From positions 372,001-436,000 of the forward strand of contig NZ_ATYB01000014.1 in the NCBI RefSeq assembly GCF_000427465.1: a stretch of DNA of 64,000 nucleotides, in the 5' to 3' direction. Origin of the DNA: Sinorhizobium arboris LMG 14919. Its GTDB lineage: Bacteria > Pseudomonadota > Alphaproteobacteria > Rhizobiales > Rhizobiaceae. Below are positions 36,828-47,118 of the stretch, piece after piece; the first letter of the stretch is position 1; each line of letters begins with the position of its first letter. Both the position numbers and the translations under genes were made by a program. Below the pieces are notes generated by a model. The model saw only the letters and a list, made by a program, of their open reading frames with translations. It made no database searches and was not told where the DNA came from.

Positions 36828-37916
36828 ATGACAGGCCTGCTGCTGAAAGATATCCGCAAGTCCTACGGGGCCGTCGACGTTATTCACGGCATCGACCTCG
36901 ACATCAAGGAGGGCGAGTTCGTCGTCTTCGTCGGGCCTTCCGGATGCGGGAAATCGACGCTATTGCGCATGATCGCTGGGCTTGAGGAGATAACCGGCGG
37001 CGACATGTTCATCGACGGCGAGCGGGTCAACGACGTGCCGCCCTCGAAGCGCGGCATCGCCATGGTCTTTCAGTCCTACGCGCTCTATCCGCATATGACC
37101 GTTTACGACAACATGGCCTTCGGCATGCGGATCGCCAGGGAGTCGAAGGAGGAGATCGATCGGCGTGTGCGCGGAGCGGCAGATATGCTTCAGCTCACCC
37201 CATATCTCGACCGGCTTCCGAAGGCGCTTTCCGGCGGTCAGCGGCAGCGCGTGGCCATTGGCCGGGCGATCTGCCGCAATCCCAAGGTCTTCCTCTTTGA
37301 CGAACCACTTTCCAACCTCGACGCGGCGCTGCGCGTGGCGACCCGCATAGAGATCGCCAAGCTCAGCGAGCGGATGTCGGACACGACGATGATCTACGTA
37401 ACCCATGACCAGGTGGAGGCGATGACGCTGGCCGACCGGATCGTGGTTCTTTCCGCAGGTCACATCGAGCAGGTCGGAGCGCCCCTCGAACTTTACGAGC
37501 GGCCGGCAAATCTCTTCGTTGCCCGCTTCATCGGCTCGCCGGCCATGAACATCATCCCGGCGGCGATCACCGCGACGGGGCAACAGACCGCCGTCACCCT
37601 CGCGGGCGGAAAATCGGTGACGCTCGATATCCCGACGAATGGCTCGGAAAATGGAAAGACGGCAAGCTTCGGCGTCCGCCCGGAAGACCTGCAGGTAACG
37701 GCGTCGGACGATTTCCTGTTCGAGGGAACGGTCTCCATAGTCGAGGCTCTGGGCGAGGTGACGCTGCTCTATATCGAGGGGCTCGTGGAGAACGAACCGA
37801 TCATCGCCAAGATGCCGGGCATCGCCCGGGTGCATCGCGGCGAGAGGGTGCGGTTCACGGCCGACGGGGCGAAACTGCATCTCTTCGACGCCGCGGGGCA
37901 CAGCTACCGGGCATAG
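36828..37916 (+). CDS. aglK: AglK, ABC transporter ATP-binding protein
   Basis: The 362-residue MalK-type ATPase powers AglEFG uptake. The Walker A GPSGCGKST is near residues 36-44, the signature LSGGQRQRVAIGRA starts near 134, and Walker B is VFLFDEPLSNLD. The C-terminal TOBE-type regulatory domain follows (NIIPAAITATGQQTAVTLAG to the end). It is the last gene of the agl operon, followed by a strong palindrome. Confidence 0.95.
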   Translation: MTGLLLKDIRKSYGAVDVIHGIDLDIKEGEFVVFVGPSGCGKSTLLRMIAGLEEITGGDMFIDGERVNDVPPSKRGIAMVFQSYALYPHMTVYDNMAFGMRIARESKEEIDRRVRGAADMLQLTPYLDRLPKALSGGQRQRVAIGRAICRNPKVFLFDEPLSNLDAALRVATRIEIAKLSERMSDTTMIYVTHDQVEAMTLADRIVVLSAGHIEQVGAPLELYERPANLFVARFIGSPAMNIIPAAITATGQQTAVTLAGGKSVTLDIPTNGSENGKTASFGVRPEDLQVTASDDFLFEGTVSIVEALGEVTLLYIEGLVENEPIIAKMPGIARVHRGERVRFTADGAKLHLFDAAGHSYRA

Positions 37917-37995
37917 ATCACGATGATTCTGGGTCGAGTCGACCCAGAATCATGAAGGTGATGTTTCCCCGTTCCGCTCCAGGCGTGCGTCGCGA
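37917..37995. repeat. Palindromic repeat / hairpin after aglK
   Basis: A perfect 15-bp stem (37923-37937 with 37939-37953, one-base centre) lies six bases after the aglK stop, followed by a GTGAT and CCGCTCCAGG part resembling the repeat at 27598-27684. It is both a likely transcript end and a copy of a rhizobial intergenic repeat family. Confidence 0.6.
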
Positions 37996-38211
37996 AGGTT
38001 TGCCCCTCTCCTGGCACCGGCAAGTCTCTTCTCCCCATCAAAATGGAAAGGGCGCCCGGCAGGCGGAGGAGGGACACTCTTCGGCGCCTCTTCAAACTCT
38101 CTGTTAAATTTCATGGGTTAGCCTCGTCGCAGTGGAATGCGAAAGGCGAGTTCGATGAGCAGTGCAGCCCCCGTAGCCAACCGGCACTTTCTCAACAAGG
38201 AAGAGTCATTC

Positions 38212-38565
38212 ATGTACGATCGGGAGGCGAATTTCCCGATGGAGGATACGCGGAACGAGGCGCGGATCGAGTTCACCGAAAAGGGAATGCAGCATCTCTC
38301 GTCGCGCCGCTGCGAGATCATCAAGCTTTCAAAGAGCAGCGCCCTGATCGGCATCCTGACCCAGTTCCAGCTGCCGCAGAACTTCTATCTCGACATACCG
38401 AGCGCCCGCATCCCCCTGATCGGCTGCCTGTTGAAGCGCGTCCACGCCAACAACATCATCGAGGCGCGCTTCCTGCGGCTCCTGAGCGACCGGGATATCA
38501 ACCGGATCTTCGTCTACAGCACGCATCCGAACCATCGGAACCGCACGCTCGACATCTATCGATGA
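38212..38565 (+). CDS. Small PilZ-like protein
   Basis: A 117-residue protein from ATG 38212 is preceded by AAGGAAGAG; ATG 38155 would add 19 residues and also has a possible ribosome site. The middle (RRCEIIKLSKSSALIGILTQ, FYLDIPSARIPLIGCLLKRV, NIIEARFLRLL) has the beta-rich rhythm of rhizobial PilZ proteins, but the canonical RxxxR and D/NxSxxG motifs are degenerate. It may not bind cyclic di-GMP. It stands alone between agl and edd. Confidence 0.6.
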   Translation: MYDREANFPMEDTRNEARIEFTEKGMQHLSSRRCEIIKLSKSSALIGILTQFQLPQNFYLDIPSARIPLIGCLLKRVHANNIIEARFLRLLSDRDINRIFVYSTHPNHRNRTLDIYR

Positions 38566-38601
38566 GAATGACGCGGCCGTCCGCCGGCGATCTTTGATAG
38601 T

Positions 38602-40422
38602 CTAGTGGAACAGCACGCTTCCGCCTCGGTCGGCGGCACCGGCGATCTGTCTGAACGGAGCGAAGAGCTCGCGGCCCATGCCGAACTCGTTATCGGAGAG
38701 GTCGATATGTGCCGGCACGCGCGTCTTCAACGCGATATCCTCGACAAGCACCTCGATCTTGCAGTTGATCGCGTCGATTCGGACAATGTCGCCTTCCTGG
38801 ATGCGGGCGATCGGGCCGCCTTCTTTCGCTTCCGGCGTCACATGGATCGCTGCCGGAACCTTGCCGGAGGCGCCCGACATGCGCCCGTCGGTAAGGATCG
38901 CGACTTTCTGGCCGCGATCCTGCAGGATACCGAGCACCGTGGTCATCTTGTGCAGTTCGGGCATGCCGTTGGCCTTCGGCCCTTGAAAGCGCACGACGGC
39001 CACGAAATCGCCTTCGAGCTTGCCCGCCTTGAAGGCGGCGTTGAGTTCGGCTTGATCGTTGAAGATCTTGGCCGGCGCTTCGATAACGTGGCTCTCCGGC
39101 TTGACGGCGGAGATCTTGATGACCGCCTTGCCGATATTGCCGCTCAGCATCTTGAGGCCGCCGGTGTGCTGGAACGGGCGGTCGACCGTTGCGAGCACCT
39201 TCGGGTCGGCGCTCGTCTCCGGTGCAGGCTCACGCCTGACGCCGCCGTTCTCGCCGAGCTTCACGTCGATCGCATAGGCGCTGAGCCCCTGACCATAGAC
39301 GGTGCGGACGTCGTCGTGCAGCAAGCCCTTCTTGAGGAGTTGAGCGATCAGGAAGCCCATGCCGCCTGCCGCGTGGAAATGGTTCACGTCGGCCAGCCCG
39401 TTCGGGTAGACGCGCGCGAGCAGCGGCACGAGATCGGAAAGCTCCGAAATGTCCTGCCAAGTAAGCACGATTCCGGCCGCGCGTGCCATTGCGACGAGAT
39501 GCATCGTGTGATTCGTGGAGCCGCCGGTCGCATGCAGGCCGACGACGCCGTTGACGATCGACCGCTCGTCGATCATCTCGCCGGCGGGCGTGAATTCGTT
39601 GCCGAGCGCGGTGATCGCCAGCGCCCGCTTCGTCGCTTCCTTGGTCAGCGCGTCGCGAAGGGGGGTGCCGGGATTGATGAAGGATGCGCCAGGCAGGTGG
39701 AAGCCCATGATCTCCATCAGCATCTGGTTGGAATTGGCGGTTCCGTAGAAGGTACAGGTGCCGGGCCCGTGATAGGACTTGGACTCGGCCTCGAGCAACT
39801 CGTCGCGGCCGACCTTGCCCTCGGCGAAGAGTTGCCGGATCTTGGCCTTCTCGTCGTTTGGCAGGCCCGAGGTCATCGGTCCGGCGGGGATGAAAACCGC
39901 CGGCAGATGGCCGAAGGTGAGTGCGGCGATCGCGAGCCCGGGCACGATCTTGTCGCAGACGCCGAGATAGACGGCCGCGTCGAACATGTTGTGCGAGAGG
40001 CCGATGCCGGCCGCCATGGCGATGACATCGCGCGAGAAGAGCGACAGCTCCATGCCGGGCTGTCCCTGGGTGACGCCGTCGCACATCGCCGGAACGCCGC
40101 CGGCGACCTGAGCGACACCGCCCGCCTCATGCGCGGCCTCCCGGATCAGCGCCGGATAGGTTTCGAACGGCTGATGCGCCGAAAGCATGTCGTTGTAGGA
40201 TGTGATGATACCGAGATTGGGAACGCGGTCGCCGGCGAGCGCCACCTTCTCCGCGGGGGAACAGACCGCAAATCCATGCGCGAGGTTGCCGCAGCCGAGC
40301 ACGGTCCGGTGCGGTCCGTTCGTCGCAGCGCGGCGGACGCGATCGAGATAGGGCTCCCGATGGGGCTTCGAGCGTTCGACGATGCGGGCAGTAATGGCTG
40401 CTATGCGGGAATCGGCGGACAT
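38602..40422 (-). CDS. edd: Edd, 6-phosphogluconate dehydratase
   Basis: The 606-residue iron-sulfur dehydratase of the Entner-Doudoroff pathway converts 6-phosphogluconate to KDPG. ILVD/EDD family motifs are [20 protein letters not shown] and [20 protein letters not shown]. Start at 40422 (MSADSRIAA) gives the usual length; the frame is open 14 codons further. It is the last gene of the zwf-pgl-edd operon. Confidence 0.95.
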   Translation of the reverse strand: MSADSRIAAITARIVERSKPHREPYLDRVRRAATNGPHRTVLGCGNLAHGFAVCSPAEKVALAGDRVPNLGIITSYNDMLSAHQPFETYPALIREAAHEAGGVAQVAGGVPAMCDGVTQGQPGMELSLFSRDVIAMAAGIGLSHNMFDAAVYLGVCDKIVPGLAIAALTFGHLPAVFIPAGPMTSGLPNDEKAKIRQLFAEGKVGRDELLEAESKSYHGPGTCTFYGTANSNQMLMEIMGFHLPGASFINPGTPLRDALTKEATKRALAITALGNEFTPAGEMIDERSIVNGVVGLHATGGSTNHTMHLVAMARAAGIVLTWQDISELSDLVPLLARVYPNGLADVNHFHAAGGMGFLIAQLLKKGLLHDDVRTVYGQGLSAYAIDVKLGENGGVRREPAPETSADPKVLATVDRPFQHTGGLKMLSGNIGKAVIKISAVKPESHVIEAPAKIFNDQAELNAAFKAGKLEGDFVAVVRFQGPKANGMPELHKMTTVLGILQDRGQKVAILTDGRMSGASGKVPAAIHVTPEAKEGGPIARIQEGDIVRIDAINCKIEVLVEDIALKTRVPAHIDLSDNEFGMGRELFAPFRQIAGAADRGGSVLFH

Positions 40423-40524
40423 GGGCACATCCTCTTCCGGAGCCTTGCGGCTCCTCTTTTTCATCGATCATCGGCTTTGGCGCCACAGCGTGCGGGTCGC
40501 GTTGCAGCGCTTTGCGGGCCGCCT

Positions 40525-41223
40525 TCAGGGCGCCCAGTATATCTGCAGCGGCGATGCGGCCCGCCGAAGCACGGCCCGGACGGGCATCTCTGCCTCGTTG
40601 CCGGGCGCCTCGGCCCGGGCAAGCACCTCTTTCTTGGCGTTGCCTTCGATATGCAGCACCAGACAGCCGGCATCCTGCAGACTGGAGAAGGTGAAGGTGA
40701 GGCGGGGTTCGCCCGCGCCCTCCGCTTCCATGGTGATCACGCCGCGCGGCGTCGCCGGATCGAGCGCCTCGGCAAGGCGCGTCCCTCCGGGAAAGAACGA
40801 GGCGGTATGCCCGTCCGTTCCCATTCCGAGCACCACGACATCGAAAGGCACGCCGAGGCTTGCCGTCCTCTCGCTCGCGGTCTCCGCGGCGGCTTCCGCC
40901 GTTGCGGCAGCATGGTAGAGCGGAACGAAGCGCGCCTCTGCAGCCTTGTCCTGAAGCAGATTGTCGGCGACCAGGCGGTGGTTGGACCGCTCGTTTTCGG
41001 GCGGCACGAACCGCTCATCGACCAGCGTGACCGACACCCTTGCCCAATCGAGCTCATGTCGTGAGAGCGACTGGAAAAAGGCTTTCGGGGTGGAGCCGCC
41101 CGATACCGCAAGTGTTGCTGCGCCCTTCGCCGCGATCGCCGCGGCGAGCCTTGTGGCGACTTCGTCCGCGAGGGCCTGCGCCAGTGCGGACGCATTTTCG
41201 AATATGTGCATGTTCGCGCTCAT
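40525..41223 (-). CDS. pgl: Pgl, 6-phosphogluconolactonase
   Basis: The 232-residue enzyme hydrolyses 6-phosphogluconolactone. Motifs: LAVSGGSTPKAFFQSLS, VTLVDERFVPPENERSNHRL, and VVLGMGTDGHTASFFPGG. ATG 41223 begins seven bases after the zwf stop and is preferred over the upstream 41241 start, which would overlap zwf. Confidence 0.95.
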   Translation of the reverse strand: MSANMHIFENASALAQALADEVATRLAAAIAAKGAATLAVSGGSTPKAFFQSLSRHELDWARVSVTLVDERFVPPENERSNHRLVADNLLQDKAAEARFVPLYHAAATAEAAAETASERTASLGVPFDVVVLGMGTDGHTASFFPGGTRLAEALDPATPRGVITMEAEGAGEPRLTFTFSSLQDAGCLVLHIEGNAKKEVLARAEAPGNEAEMPVRAVLRRAASPLQIYWAP

Positions 41224-41230
41224 GATCGGC

Positions 41231-42706
41231 CTAGATCGCATCGTTCCAAGTACGGCCGTCGCGCTCGATCAGCGCGATCGACTGGCTCGGCCCCCAGGTG
41301 CCGGCGGTATAGCCCTGCACCTGTTGCCCGGTTGCTTCCCACGCCTTGAGGATCGGGTCGATCCACTGCCAGGCGGCTTCCACCTCGTCGCGGCGGACGA
41401 ACAGGGTCTGGTTGTTGCGGATCACGTCGAGCAGCAGGCGTTCATAGGCGTCGGCATTGCGCACGGCGAAGGCTTCGGCGAAGCTCATGTCGAGGGGCAC
41501 GTTTCTCAGGCGCATGCCGCCCGGTCCTGGGTCCTTGATCATCAGAGACTGCTTGACGCCCTCGTTCGGCTGCAGGCGGATCATCAACTGATTGGCCGAT
41601 ATGCGCCCGGCGCTCTGATCGAAGATCGAGTGCGGGATCTGCTTGAAGGTGATGACGATCTCCGACATGCGGCCCGCCATGCGCTTTCCGGTGCGAAGAT
41701 AGAAGGGCACGCCCGCCCAGCGCCAGTTGCTGATCTCCGCCTTGATCGCGACGAAGGTCTCCGTGTTGGAAACGCCTCCCTCGAGCTCTTCGAGATAGCC
41801 CTTGACCGGGCCGCCGGACGATGCGCCCGCGCGGTACTGGCCGCGGACCGTGACCTGCTCGACATTGGAGGCGGTGATAGGCTTCAGCGCCCGAAGCACC
41901 TTGAGCTTCTCGTCGCGCACGGCCTCCGCATCCATCGACGTCGGTGCCTCCATCGCCACGAAACAGACGAGCTGGAGGATATGGTTCTGCACCATGTCGC
42001 GCAGCGCACCGGCCTTGTCGTAGTAGCCCGCGCGATTCTCGAGCCCGACGGCTTCGGAAACGGTGATCTGCACGTGATCGATATGGGCCGAGTTCCACAG
42101 CGGCTCGTAGAGCGCATTGGCAAAGCGCAGCGCCATCAGGTTCTGAACCGTCTCCTTGCCGAGATAGTGGTCGATGCGGAAAATCTGCTCTTCGCGGAAG
42201 ACCTTGCCGATCGTGTCGTTGAGCTCCGTCGCGGAAGCGAGGTCGCGGCCGATCGGCTTCTCGACGACGATGCGCGTATTCTTGGTGATCAGCTTGTGAT
42301 CGCGGATCTTTTCGGAAATGTCGCCGAAGATCGCCGGCCCGACGGCAAGATAGAAGGCGCGGGTGCGATCCTTGCCTTCTTCCAGGAGTTTCTTCAGATC
42401 GTCCCAGCCCTGCTCGGACTTGGCGTCGACGGAGACGTAATAGAGCCGGGAAGTGAATTTCTCGACTTCGGCCTCGTTGAACTCCCCGGACGTCAGATGT
42501 TCCTTCAGGGCGTCGCTCGCGAACTTGCGGTACTCGTCATGGGAAAGGCTCGCGCGCGAGGCGCCGATGATTCGCGTCGGCTCCGTGAACTGACCTTCCA
42601 TCTGGCGGTGGTAGAGTGCCGGCAGGAGCTTGCGCTCTGCAAGATCGCCGGTGCCCCCGAACACCACATAGTCAAACGGTTCGACGGGAATGATCTGGCT
42701 GCTCAT
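41231..42706 (-). CDS. zwf: Zwf, glucose-6-phosphate 1-dehydrogenase
   Basis: This 491-residue enzyme opens the Entner-Doudoroff and pentose phosphate routes. The NADP site FGGTGDLAERKLLPALYHRQ is at the N-terminus, and the active-site signature FRIDHYLGKETVQNLMALRF is in the middle. It is first in the zwf-pgl-edd operon. Its upstream region (about 42720-42765) is AT-rich with an AATCGATT palindrome that may be part of promoter or operator. Confidence 0.96.
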   Translation of the reverse strand: MSSQIIPVEPFDYVVFGGTGDLAERKLLPALYHRQMEGQFTEPTRIIGASRASLSHDEYRKFASDALKEHLTSGEFNEAEVEKFTSRLYYVSVDAKSEQGWDDLKKLLEEGKDRTRAFYLAVGPAIFGDISEKIRDHKLITKNTRIVVEKPIGRDLASATELNDTIGKVFREEQIFRIDHYLGKETVQNLMALRFANALYEPLWNSAHIDHVQITVSEAVGLENRAGYYDKAGALRDMVQNHILQLVCFVAMEAPTSMDAEAVRDEKLKVLRALKPITASNVEQVTVRGQYRAGASSGGPVKGYLEELEGGVSNTETFVAIKAEISNWRWAGVPFYLRTGKRMAGRMSEIVITFKQIPHSIFDQSAGRISANQLMIRLQPNEGVKQSLMIKDPGPGGMRLRNVPLDMSFAEAFAVRNADAYERLLLDVIRNNQTLFVRRDEVEAAWQWIDPILKAWEATGQQVQGYTAGTWGPSQSIALIERDGRTWNDAI

Positions 42707-42900
42707 GGGATGTCTCGATCTCGTTGAGGTCAGGGCTGGTATAATCTAATCGATTTAAAATGGCTAGGGTGCGCCGCAACAAAATGGGCGGTGATGCGGC
42801 TCGTGACGCATCGTCCCTGGTATTATCACCGCTCTGTGGATGGAATTATGCAGCAATTCAAGGCTTTGCGCGACCGTCCGAATCAGGGGGCGCCTTTCCC

Positions 42901-44187
42901 TTAAAACCGGTCGCGCAGCGCGTACCAGCTGAGCGCCAGGAACAGAAGCGCCGAGCGGAATCGCGTTCCGCCGGGGAAAGCTTGTATCTTAAGGTCCTTC
43001 AGCAGATCGAGCTCGGTGGACCGCCCGAGCGCGAGCTCGGCATAGAGCTTGCCGCAATAATTGGCGAGCATGATGCCATGGCCGGAATAGCCGCCGATCG
43101 TGGTGACCCCCGGCATGACCTCGCGACAGAAGGGTTGGCGCGGCATGGTGATGCCGACCGAGCCGCCCCAGGCGTGGGTGATCTCGATGTCGGCGAGATC
43201 AGGGTAGATTTCGCAGATCTGTCGGCGGATGTGCGCCGAAATGTCGCGTGGATTGTCGGCAGTGTAGGCCTCCCGCCCGCCGAAGAGCAGCCGCCCGTCT
43301 TTCGATTTGCGGAAATAGCGCACGACGAAGCGCGAATCGTCGACGGATTCGCCGCCTGGCAGAATCCCGGGATGCTCGGCCAGCACCGTCGTCGCGCCGA
43401 TGAAGGAACGGATCGGCATGACGTGGCTGGCGGTCACCGGCTCGAGATTGCCGATATAGGCATTGCAGGCGATCAGCGCCCGGTCGGCCGTGATCGTGCC
43501 GCTTGTCGTCTCGATGACGACCGAGCCTTCCTTCTTCTCGATCTTGAGCGCCTTCGTCGCTTCGTAGAGATTGGCGCCGGCGAGCGCCGCCTGTCTGGCG
43601 AGCCCTACAACCAGCTTCATCGGGTGGATGTGGCCGGTTCCGGCGTCGCGGATGCCGAAGTGGTAATGGCTGGAGCCGAGCCGGCCGACGGTCTCCTCGC
43701 GATCCATGAATCTAAGATGCGGGTAACCGTACCGCTCGGTCATCGCCTCGACATGGTTGCGATAGTCCCTTTCGAGGCCTGCCTTGTGGCTGACCGAGAG
43801 CTGGCCCGGCATGAATTCGATGTCGATCGCGTGCTCTTCCGAAAATCCCAGGACATAGCGCTTGGCGTTTTCGGCCATGTCGAAGAGCCGTTGCGCCCAT
43901 TCGCGGCCGAGCACTTGCTCCGTCTCCTCCGCCCACACACGTTGACCGGTGCCGAACTGGCCGCCATTGCGCCCGGAGGCGCCATCGCCGAAGCGGCAGC
44001 CATCGATCAGCGTCACGTCGGTCCCGTTCCGGGCGAGATTGTAGGCCGCCTGCAGCCCGGTATAGCCGCCGCCGATGATGGCGACGTCGGCTTTGCGGGA
44101 GCCGGGCATTACCGGGAAGGCGGGCCGCTCGGGAAGGGTGGCCTCATACCAGGAATATCCGGGCGAGATCGGGCTTTGCCAGGTCAT
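42901..44187 (-). CDS. FAD-dependent amine oxidoreductase (PuuB-like)
   Basis: This 428-residue DAO-family flavoprotein has the FAD site ADVAIIGGGYTGLQAAYNLA (residues about 34-53) and the C-terminal GYSGHGIMLANYCGKLYAEL. An N-terminal SPISPGYSWYEATLP resembles gamma-glutamylputrescine oxidase PuuB and relatives. It follows the glutamine-synthetase-like gene by 12 bases, the same pairing as puuA-puuB, suggesting oxidation of a gamma-glutamylated amine. Substrate unknown. Confidence 0.8.
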   Translation of the reverse strand: MTWQSPISPGYSWYEATLPERPAFPVMPGSRKADVAIIGGGYTGLQAAYNLARNGTDVTLIDGCRFGDGASGRNGGQFGTGQRVWAEETEQVLGREWAQRLFDMAENAKRYVLGFSEEHAIDIEFMPGQLSVSHKAGLERDYRNHVEAMTERYGYPHLRFMDREETVGRLGSSHYHFGIRDAGTGHIHPMKLVVGLARQAALAGANLYEATKALKIEKKEGSVVIETTSGTITADRALIACNAYIGNLEPVTASHVMPIRSFIGATTVLAEHPGILPGGESVDDSRFVVRYFRKSKDGRLLFGGREAYTADNPRDISAHIRRQICEIYPDLADIEITHAWGGSVGITMPRQPFCREVMPGVTTIGGYSGHGIMLANYCGKLYAELALGRSTELDLLKDLKIQAFPGGTRFRSALLFLALSWYALRDRF

Positions 44188-44199
44188 GGAACTTCCGGA

Positions 44200-45636
44200 T
44201 CAGACATTCAGGAGCAGGAACTCGCGTTCCCATGGGCTGATGACCTGCATGAAGGTTTCGAACTCGCCGCGTTTGACGCCGGCATAAATGGCGATGAATT
44301 CGGCGCTGAAGACCTCAGCCAGCGAGGGCGCCGATTCGAGCAGCGAAACCGCCTCGAGCAGTCCTCGCGGCAGCTCGATCTCGCCTTCGTTGGCCGTGTG
44401 TTCCGTCGGCGGGGTCGCCTGCAGGCCCTCGACGATGCCGAGATAGCCGCAGCCGAGCGAGGCCGCAAGCGCCAGATAGGGATTCGCGTCCGAGCTCGGC
44501 AGACGGTTCTCGATGCGCCGTGCGACCGGGTCGGAGACGGGGATACGGAACGCCGTGGTCCGATTGTCATAGCCCCAGGCGGTATTGACCGGTGCGGACA
44601 TGTCCGGCGTGAGGCGCCGATAGGAATTCACATAGGGCGCCATCATCGACAACGTCCGCGGCACGTAGCGCTGCATGCCGCCGATGAAGGAGAAGAACGC
44701 CTGGGACGGCGACCCGTCGGGATTTGAGAAGATGTTGCGGCCGCTCTCGATGTCGACCACCGATTGGTGGATGTGCATGGCGGAGCCGGGCTGGCCCTGC
44801 ATCGGCTTGGCCATGAATGTCGCATAGATTCCGTGCTTCAACGCCGCTTCGCGGATCGTGCGCTTGAACAGGAAGACCTGATCGGCAAGCTCGATCGGAT
44901 CGCCGTGCCTGAGGTTGATCTCGAGCTGCGCCGGTCCCTCTTCGTGGATCAGCGTATCGATTTCGAGGCCCTGTTTTTCGGAAAAATGGTAGATGTCGTC
45001 GATGAGTTCGTCGAACTCGTTGATGCCGGCGATCGAATAGCCCTGGCCGCCGAGGATCGAACGGCCGGACCGGCCCTTCGGCGGTCGCAGCGGATAGTCC
45101 GGATCGTCGTTCTGGGCAACGAGATAGAATTCGATCTCCGGTGCGACCACCGGCTTCCAGCCCTTCTGACGGTAGAGCTCGATGACGCGCTTAAGCACAT
45201 TGCGCGGGGTGTAGCTGATCTGCTCGCCCTGCGAGCCGACGATGTCGCAGATGACCTGTGCCGTCGGGTCGCTTTCCCACGGAACGATGGAAAGGGTGGA
45301 CAGGTCCGGAACGAGCTTGATGTCGCTGTCGCGCGAATCGTAGCGGAACTGCCCGGTCTCCTCCGGATATTCGCCGGAGATCGTGTGCCGGTAGATCGCC
45401 GATGGCAGGGCAAGCGACGTGTTGGACGTGAATTTGGACGTCGGCATCATCTTGCCGCGCGGAACGCCCGCAAGGTCCGGCGTGATGCATTCGATATCTT
45501 CGATGCCGCGAATCTTGAGCCAATCGACCGCTTCGGTCCAGGTCTTCACGCCACGGGCGGCATGCAGGGCGAGGGGTATCTTCGAACTCTTGCTGACCTT
45601 TGCTGTCTCTTGGGCAACACTTCTCTTGGAAGACAT
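44200..45636 (-). CDS. Glutamine synthetase-like ligase (PuuA-like)
   Basis: The 478-residue protein has the glutamine synthetase catalytic fold: APEIEFYLVA (metal-binding Glu), GSAMHIHQSV, then NSYRRLTPDMSAPVNTAWGY with DNRTTAFRIP, and ENRLPSSDANPYLALAASLG. The family is used for gamma-glutamylation of polyamines and other amines. With the downstream oxidase it probably channels an amine to nitrogen supply. A divergent gene (45761) lies 124 bp away. Confidence 0.82.
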   Translation of the reverse strand: MSSKRSVAQETAKVSKSSKIPLALHAARGVKTWTEAVDWLKIRGIEDIECITPDLAGVPRGKMMPTSKFTSNTSLALPSAIYRHTISGEYPEETGQFRYDSRDSDIKLVPDLSTLSIVPWESDPTAQVICDIVGSQGEQISYTPRNVLKRVIELYRQKGWKPVVAPEIEFYLVAQNDDPDYPLRPPKGRSGRSILGGQGYSIAGINEFDELIDDIYHFSEKQGLEIDTLIHEEGPAQLEINLRHGDPIELADQVFLFKRTIREAALKHGIYATFMAKPMQGQPGSAMHIHQSVVDIESGRNIFSNPDGSPSQAFFSFIGGMQRYVPRTLSMMAPYVNSYRRLTPDMSAPVNTAWGYDNRTTAFRIPVSDPVARRIENRLPSSDANPYLALAASLGCGYLGIVEGLQATPPTEHTANEGEIELPRGLLEAVSLLESAPSLAEVFSAEFIAIYAGVKRGEFETFMQVISPWEREFLLLNV

Positions 45637-45760
45637 AAATCACCGGGTTTGGCTTCGGATGCCGCAATCATAGCCGCAGTTTGGCAATTAGCTAGATGCA
45701 CGCGATTGACTTTCGCCTTCTCGGCCGGAAAGGAGGACGGGGAAACAGAAGGGAGCTTTC

Positions 45761-46945
45761 GTGGCGGACAAGCAGGACGTGCTGATCATCGGAGCGGGCG
45801 CCGCCGGCATGATGTGCGCCATCGAGGCGGGCAAGCGCGGACGCCGCGTGCTCGTCATCGATCACGCCGGGGCGCCCGGTGAGAAGATCCGCATCTCCGG
45901 CGGCGGCCGCTGCAATTTCACCAACATACATGCGAGCCCCAGGAACTTCCTCTCCGGCAACGCGCACTTCTGCAAGTCCGCACTTGCCCGCTACCGGCCC
46001 CAGGACTTCGTCGCTCTCGTCGAGCGCCACGGCATCAGCTGGCACGAGAAAACGCTCGGCCAGCTCTTCTGCGATCATTCGGCCAGGGACATCATCCGCA
46101 TGCTGACGGCGGAGATGAGGGAGGCGGGAGCGCGACTGGCGCTCGAGACCACGGTCGAGGCGATAGAAAGAACCGCATCGGGCTTCCGTGTCACGACGAG
46201 TGGCGGCGCCGTCGATGCGGCGTCGCTGGTGGTGGCGAGCGGCGGCAAGTCCATCCCGAAGATGGGAGCGACGGGCCTTGCCTATCGCATCGCCGAGCAG
46301 TTCGGCTTGCCGGTCGTCGAAACCCGGCCGGCGCTGGTTCCCCTGACACTCGATCAGCTTCAGCTCGCAAAGCTCGGCGCGCTGGCCGGCGTTGCCGCAG
46401 ATGCCGAGGCGCGGTTGGGGAAAGCCGCCTTCCGCGAAGCCGTCCTCATCACTCACCGCGGCTTGAGCGGACCGGCGATCCTGCAGATTTCATCCTATTG
46501 GCGTGAGGGCGACGAGATCCTCCTTCGGCTGATGCCGGACATCGATATAGGCTCGATCCTCAGGGGGATGCGCCGGACGAACGGCCGCCAGGCAGCCCAG
46601 ACGGCACTCGCCGACATCCTTCCGCGCCGGCTCGCGCAGTTCTTCGCCGACGAGGCAAAGCTTACGGGGCGGATGCTTGCCGACCTTTCCGACAAGGCGA
46701 TCGACACGCTTGCCAACTCCATCCAGGCCTGGACGATCCGACCGGCGGGATCGGAAGGCTACCGGACTGCCGAGGTTACGCTCGGCGGCGTCGACACGCA
46801 TGCACTCGACTCCCGGACCATGCGGGCAAGGGATGTTCCCGGCCTCTACTTCGTCGGGGAATGTGTCGACGTGACCGGTTGGCTCGGAGGCTACAATTTC
46901 CAATGGGCCTGGGCGTCCGGCTTCGTCGCCGGTCAAGACGTGTAA
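45761..46945 (+). CDS. HI0933-family FAD/NAD(P) oxidoreductase
   Basis: The 394-residue flavoprotein of the HI0933/YhiN type has the dinucleotide fold VLIIGAGAAGMMCAIEAGKR, the family motif GEKIRISGGGRCNFTN, and C-terminal TAEVTLGGVDTHALDSRTMR with GLYFVGECVDVTGWLGGYNF. GTG 45761 follows GAAGGGAG. Physiological role of this family is poorly defined. Confidence 0.9.
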   Translation: MADKQDVLIIGAGAAGMMCAIEAGKRGRRVLVIDHAGAPGEKIRISGGGRCNFTNIHASPRNFLSGNAHFCKSALARYRPQDFVALVERHGISWHEKTLGQLFCDHSARDIIRMLTAEMREAGARLALETTVEAIERTASGFRVTTSGGAVDAASLVVASGGKSIPKMGATGLAYRIAEQFGLPVVETRPALVPLTLDQLQLAKLGALAGVAADAEARLGKAAFREAVLITHRGLSGPAILQISSYWREGDEILLRLMPDIDIGSILRGMRRTNGRQAAQTALADILPRRLAQFFADEAKLTGRMLADLSDKAIDTLANSIQAWTIRPAGSEGYRTAEVTLGGVDTHALDSRTMRARDVPGLYFVGECVDVTGWLGGYNFQWAWASGFVAGQDV

Positions 46946-47118
46946 CCATGTGGCAAAATTGGTGATTTGCTTCTTCTGGCACTGTTAAGTGAAATATAAG
47001 GGAAATAATTGAACCTGTTTTTCATGGCGCAACAGCCGCGAGGGCTGCGGAAGTCAACAAACGGAAACCACATTGTTTCCATTTCGGGGACTTTCTTCAG
47101 CCGCAGGATGGAGGCACC

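Noticed and set aside
38605..41064. Long + strand ORF of 819 codons opposite edd and pgl
   Set aside because: Shadow of two well-defined enzymes on the - strand; no domain and no ribosome site.
42760..44727. Long + strand ORF of 655 codons opposite the PuuB/PuuA-like genes
   Set aside because: It crosses the boundary of two real - strand genes and has no recognisable content.
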